Source: an uncultured Akkermansia sp. (lineage in GTDB: Bacteria > Verrucomicrobiota > Verrucomicrobiia > Verrucomicrobiales > Akkermansiaceae). From it: a stretch of DNA of 37,165 bases. The notes beneath the pieces were generated by a model. That model was given only the letters and a program-made list of their open reading frames with translations, searched no databases and was not told the origin of the DNA. This document shows, piece by piece, positions 33,959 to 37,165 of this stretch (position 1 is the first letter of the stretch; each line of letters opens with the position of its first letter). The DNA lies in the NCBI GenBank assembly GCA_947628035.1, contig CANQYL010000010.1, positions 1 through 37,165 of the forward strand, given 5' to 3'. Made by a program: the position numbers and the translations under genes.

Positions 33959-35432
<1,474 letters not shown>

Positions 35433-35506
35433 CAAAAAATCCGTTCCTTTGGGGAGAGTTTTTGTCTCTTTTCGATTCACGGACAAAGTAGAAAATCGGA
35501 GTTCAA

Positions 35507-35571
35507 GGGGGAGCGACGGCGTGAAGTTGTTGCCCCTGCTTCCGAACGAAGAGCTCCGTTCGGGCTCCCCC
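35507..35571 (-). terminator. nested inverted repeat after alanine symporter gene
   Basis: Outer arms GGGGGAGC (35507-35514) and GCTCCCCC (35564-35571) enclose an inner stem CCGAACG/CGTTCGG (35542-35563). It lies about 20 nt after the symporter stop. The outer arm resembles the gdhA terminator stem, but the T-run that follows is poor (TTGAACTCCGATTTTC), so termination is only probable. The 275-bp gap otherwise holds the gdhA promoter. Confidence 0.5.
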
Positions 35572-35592
35572 GCCAGAGGATGACGATAAGGC

Positions 35593-36984
35593 CTAGGCGT
35601 CCTCTTTTTCCGCCAGCTGCACCTCCGGATCCACTTCATCGGGATCTCCGTGCCAGAGGTACTTGCGAGTCTGGTACACCACCACACCGGAGAGTGCGAT
35701 GAGGCAGATGAGATTGGGTAGAGCCATGAGACCGTTGGCCAGATCGGCGAAGTTCCACACGATCGCGCTCTTCGGCACCACACAGCCGAGATAGACGGCT
35801 GCCACCCATACGATGCGATAGGGAATCGTGAGACGTGCTCCTCCCAGATACGTCAGAGCCTGCTCCCCAAAGTACGACCACCCCAGCAGAGTGGAGATAA
35901 CAAACGTGGCTAGGCTCACCGTGAGCAACCATGAGCTCAGACTTCCGGCCGTAGCAAACGCACGATAGGTCAGCATGCTCCCCTCACCACTCGCGATCTC
36001 AGGGTGCGCCATAAGACATATCGTCAAGGTGAGCCCCGTGAGCGTGCAGATGATGACCGTGTCCCAGAACGGTCCCGTGGAGGAAACGAGGGCTTGCTGG
36101 ACGGCATTGGGCGTGCGCACCGGAGCCGACACGATGGGCGATGACCCCATACCCGCCTCATTGGAGAAGAGTCCCCGCCGCACCCCGGTCTGCATGGCGA
36201 GCATGATTCCTGAGCCAATGAAGCCCCCTGTCGCGGCATGATCGGTGAAAGCGGCTCGCCCGATCAGCTGCAGGGCAGGCAGGACGAGGTCGAAGTGTTC
36301 ACCGATGAGGATGCAGCAACCGATGATGTATATTCCGGCCATACCCGGCACACAAGCCGTGCACACATGGGCGACCCCTTTTAGTCCGAAGAGCAGCACC
36401 ATTGCCACCAGCAAGGCTAACACCAGACCGCTTTCCCAGGGGGGGACGGCCAGCGGACACTCCGAGAGCACTCCCGCCACCGCATTGGCCTGCGTGATGT
36501 TGCCGATGCCGAATGCTGCCAATGCCGTGAACACGGCGAAAATGACAGCAAGCCACCTGCATTTCATCCCCCGTTCCAATGCATACATGGGCCCTCCGCA
36601 GATATGTCCCTTGCCGTCGCGCACACGGTAACGGATGGCCAGCAAACTCTCCGCGTATCTCGTGGATATCCCCAAAAGTCCTGTGATCATGCACCAGAAC
36701 ACGGCTCCCGGTCCGCCCATCGCCACAGCCGTCGCCACCCCTACGATGTTCCCGGTTCCCACATTTGCAGCGAGAGATACCATCAGCGAGGGAAAATGGG
36801 AGATGCTCCCTTTCCCATGCTTCCCCCCGCCGAAATAGTAACTCATCGCTTTGAACAGGTGCCTCTGGGGAAATTTCAGGATGACGGTCAGATACAGATG
36901 CGTCCCGAGAAGACAAAATAACAGGACGTAACTCCACAGCCACTCACTCGTCGCCGCCAGTACTTTGTCCACGATTTCTACCAT
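35593..36984 (-). CDS. sodium:alanine symporter family (AGCS) amino-acid carrier
   Basis: A 463-residue inner-membrane carrier with about 10-11 helices that imports alanine or glycine with sodium. The AGCS signature is clear: SLAANVGTGNIVGVATAVAM followed by GGPGAVFWCMITGLLGISTRYAES. Also GVRRGLFSNEAGMGSSP, the family's characteristic loop. I start at ATG 36984 rather than a GTG at 37011, because a consensus promoter lies 8 nt before the ATG and covers the upstream region. The C-terminal tail (GDPDEVDPEVQLAEKEDA) is acidic and cytoplasmic. With the NSS transporter nearby, it makes a second sodium-driven amino-acid uptake route. Substrate not determinable from sequence alone. Confidence 0.95.
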   Translation of the reverse strand: MVEIVDKVLAATSEWLWSYVLLFCLLGTHLYLTVILKFPQRHLFKAMSYYFGGGKHGKGSISHFPSLMVSLAANVGTGNIVGVATAVAMGGPGAVFWCMITGLLGISTRYAESLLAIRYRVRDGKGHICGGPMYALERGMKCRWLAVIFAVFTALAAFGIGNITQANAVAGVLSECPLAVPPWESGLVLALLVAMVLLFGLKGVAHVCTACVPGMAGIYIIGCCILIGEHFDLVLPALQLIGRAAFTDHAATGGFIGSGIMLAMQTGVRRGLFSNEAGMGSSPIVSAPVRTPNAVQQALVSSTGPFWDTVIICTLTGLTLTICLMAHPEIASGEGSMLTYRAFATAGSLSSWLLTVSLATFVISTLLGWSYFGEQALTYLGGARLTIPYRIVWVAAVYLGCVVPKSAIVWNFADLANGLMALPNLICLIALSGVVVYQTRKYLWHGDPDEVDPEVQLAEKEDA

Positions 36985-36992
36985 GCGCCGCC

Positions 36993-37021
36993 ATTCTACC
37001 CGCCTCTTCACTCGCTGTCAA
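36993..37021 (-). promoter_or_regulatory. promoter of AGCS symporter gene
   Basis: Minus strand: consensus -35 TTGACA (37016-37021), 17-bp spacer with GAAGAGGCGGG, -10 TAGAAT (36993-36998), 8 nt to the ATG at 36984. The best -35 box in the window. It implies a leaderless transcript. Confidence 0.65.
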
Positions 37022-37043
37022 GCCATCGCGGAGCAAACGCCAG

Positions 37044-37088
37044 GGCAAACGCAGAGCGTTTGCCTATTTACGATTGACGATTTACGAA
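37044..37088 (+). repeat. dispersed hairpin repeat copy R10 (truncated)
   Basis: Perfect 9-bp stem GGCAAACGC/GCGTTTGCC with loop AGA (37044-37064), then TTTACGA and TTGACGA heptamers, running straight into the terminal inverted repeat. It is preceded by CCAGG, as at 33538-33542. Confidence 0.8.
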
Positions 37089-37161
37089 CATTAGCATCCC
37101 ATAACGTGGTCAATATGACGACGTCATGCGCATAGTAACGGGGTTTGGCGGGGGGATTTCT
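37089..37161. repeat. terminal inverted repeat, right copy
   Basis: Exact reverse complement of 1-73, followed by AAAA at the window end. The bases next to it belong to repeat copy R10, as the left copy is next to R1, so this 73-bp unit may be a further module of the repeat family. Confidence 0.9.
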
Positions 37162-37165
37162 AAAA

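Overview
The window is a chromosomal segment of a Gram-negative bacterium that makes lipopolysaccharide. It carries kdsA and an Lpt transport operon, an OmpA-type protein and a classical type V autotransporter. The autotransporter's KLHLP-type signal peptide, the gene mix and the absence of Shine-Dalgarno sequences remind me of host-associated Verrucomicrobiota (Akkermansia-like). That assignment is recall, not a search. No rRNA, tRNA, CRISPR array, transposase or phage gene is visible. Both ends of the window carry the same 73-bp sequence in inverted orientation, which looks like a contig stopped at a genomic repeat.

Layout: 0.3-1.7 kb holds a minus-strand pair (LolA-like lipoprotein-sorting protein, then a two-helix TPR protein). 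2.1-17.7 kb is one giant plus-strand gene for a 5191-residue autotransporter adhesin. 18.3-18.9 kb is pgsA. 19.3-23.7 kb is a minus-strand operon kdsA > lptC-like > very long lptA-like > lptB. 24.0-24.9 kb holds rubrerythrin and a small membrane protein, and 25.1-25.5 kb an ankyrin protein. 26.1-30.3 kb is a minus-strand operon M23 peptidase > OmpA-like > UvrD/PcrA helicase. 30.6-32.5 kb holds a sodium:neurotransmitter-symporter family transporter and its 45-residue MetS-like subunit. 32.5-37.0 kb holds prs, gdhA and a sodium:alanine symporter, all on the minus strand. The theme is envelope building (phospholipid head groups, Kdo, LPS export, peptidoglycan, adhesion) plus amino-acid uptake, glutamate metabolism and peroxide defence.

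The most unusual content is between the genes. Most gaps between transcription units hold pieces of one mosaic repeat family made of short hairpins. Loops and linkers are conserved while stem sequences change with compensating changes on the other arm (for example a 11-nt loop GACGGCTGTAA closed by ACTGCC/GGCAGT in one copy and CGACC/GGTCG in another). Several copies begin exactly at gene 3' ends, even containing the stop codon, and point in the direction of the gene. They are interleaved with heptamer tandem repeats of the pattern (A/C)(A/C)ATCGT. This is a candidate undescribed structured repeat or RNA family.

A second pattern concerns expression. About six of eleven readable promoters put the -10 box only 6-12 nt from the start codon, implying leaderless mRNAs. 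No gene has a good Shine-Dalgarno sequence, and five of the co-oriented gene junctions are 4-bp ATGA overlaps. These patterns were read by eye and need transcript-end mapping and covariance analysis.
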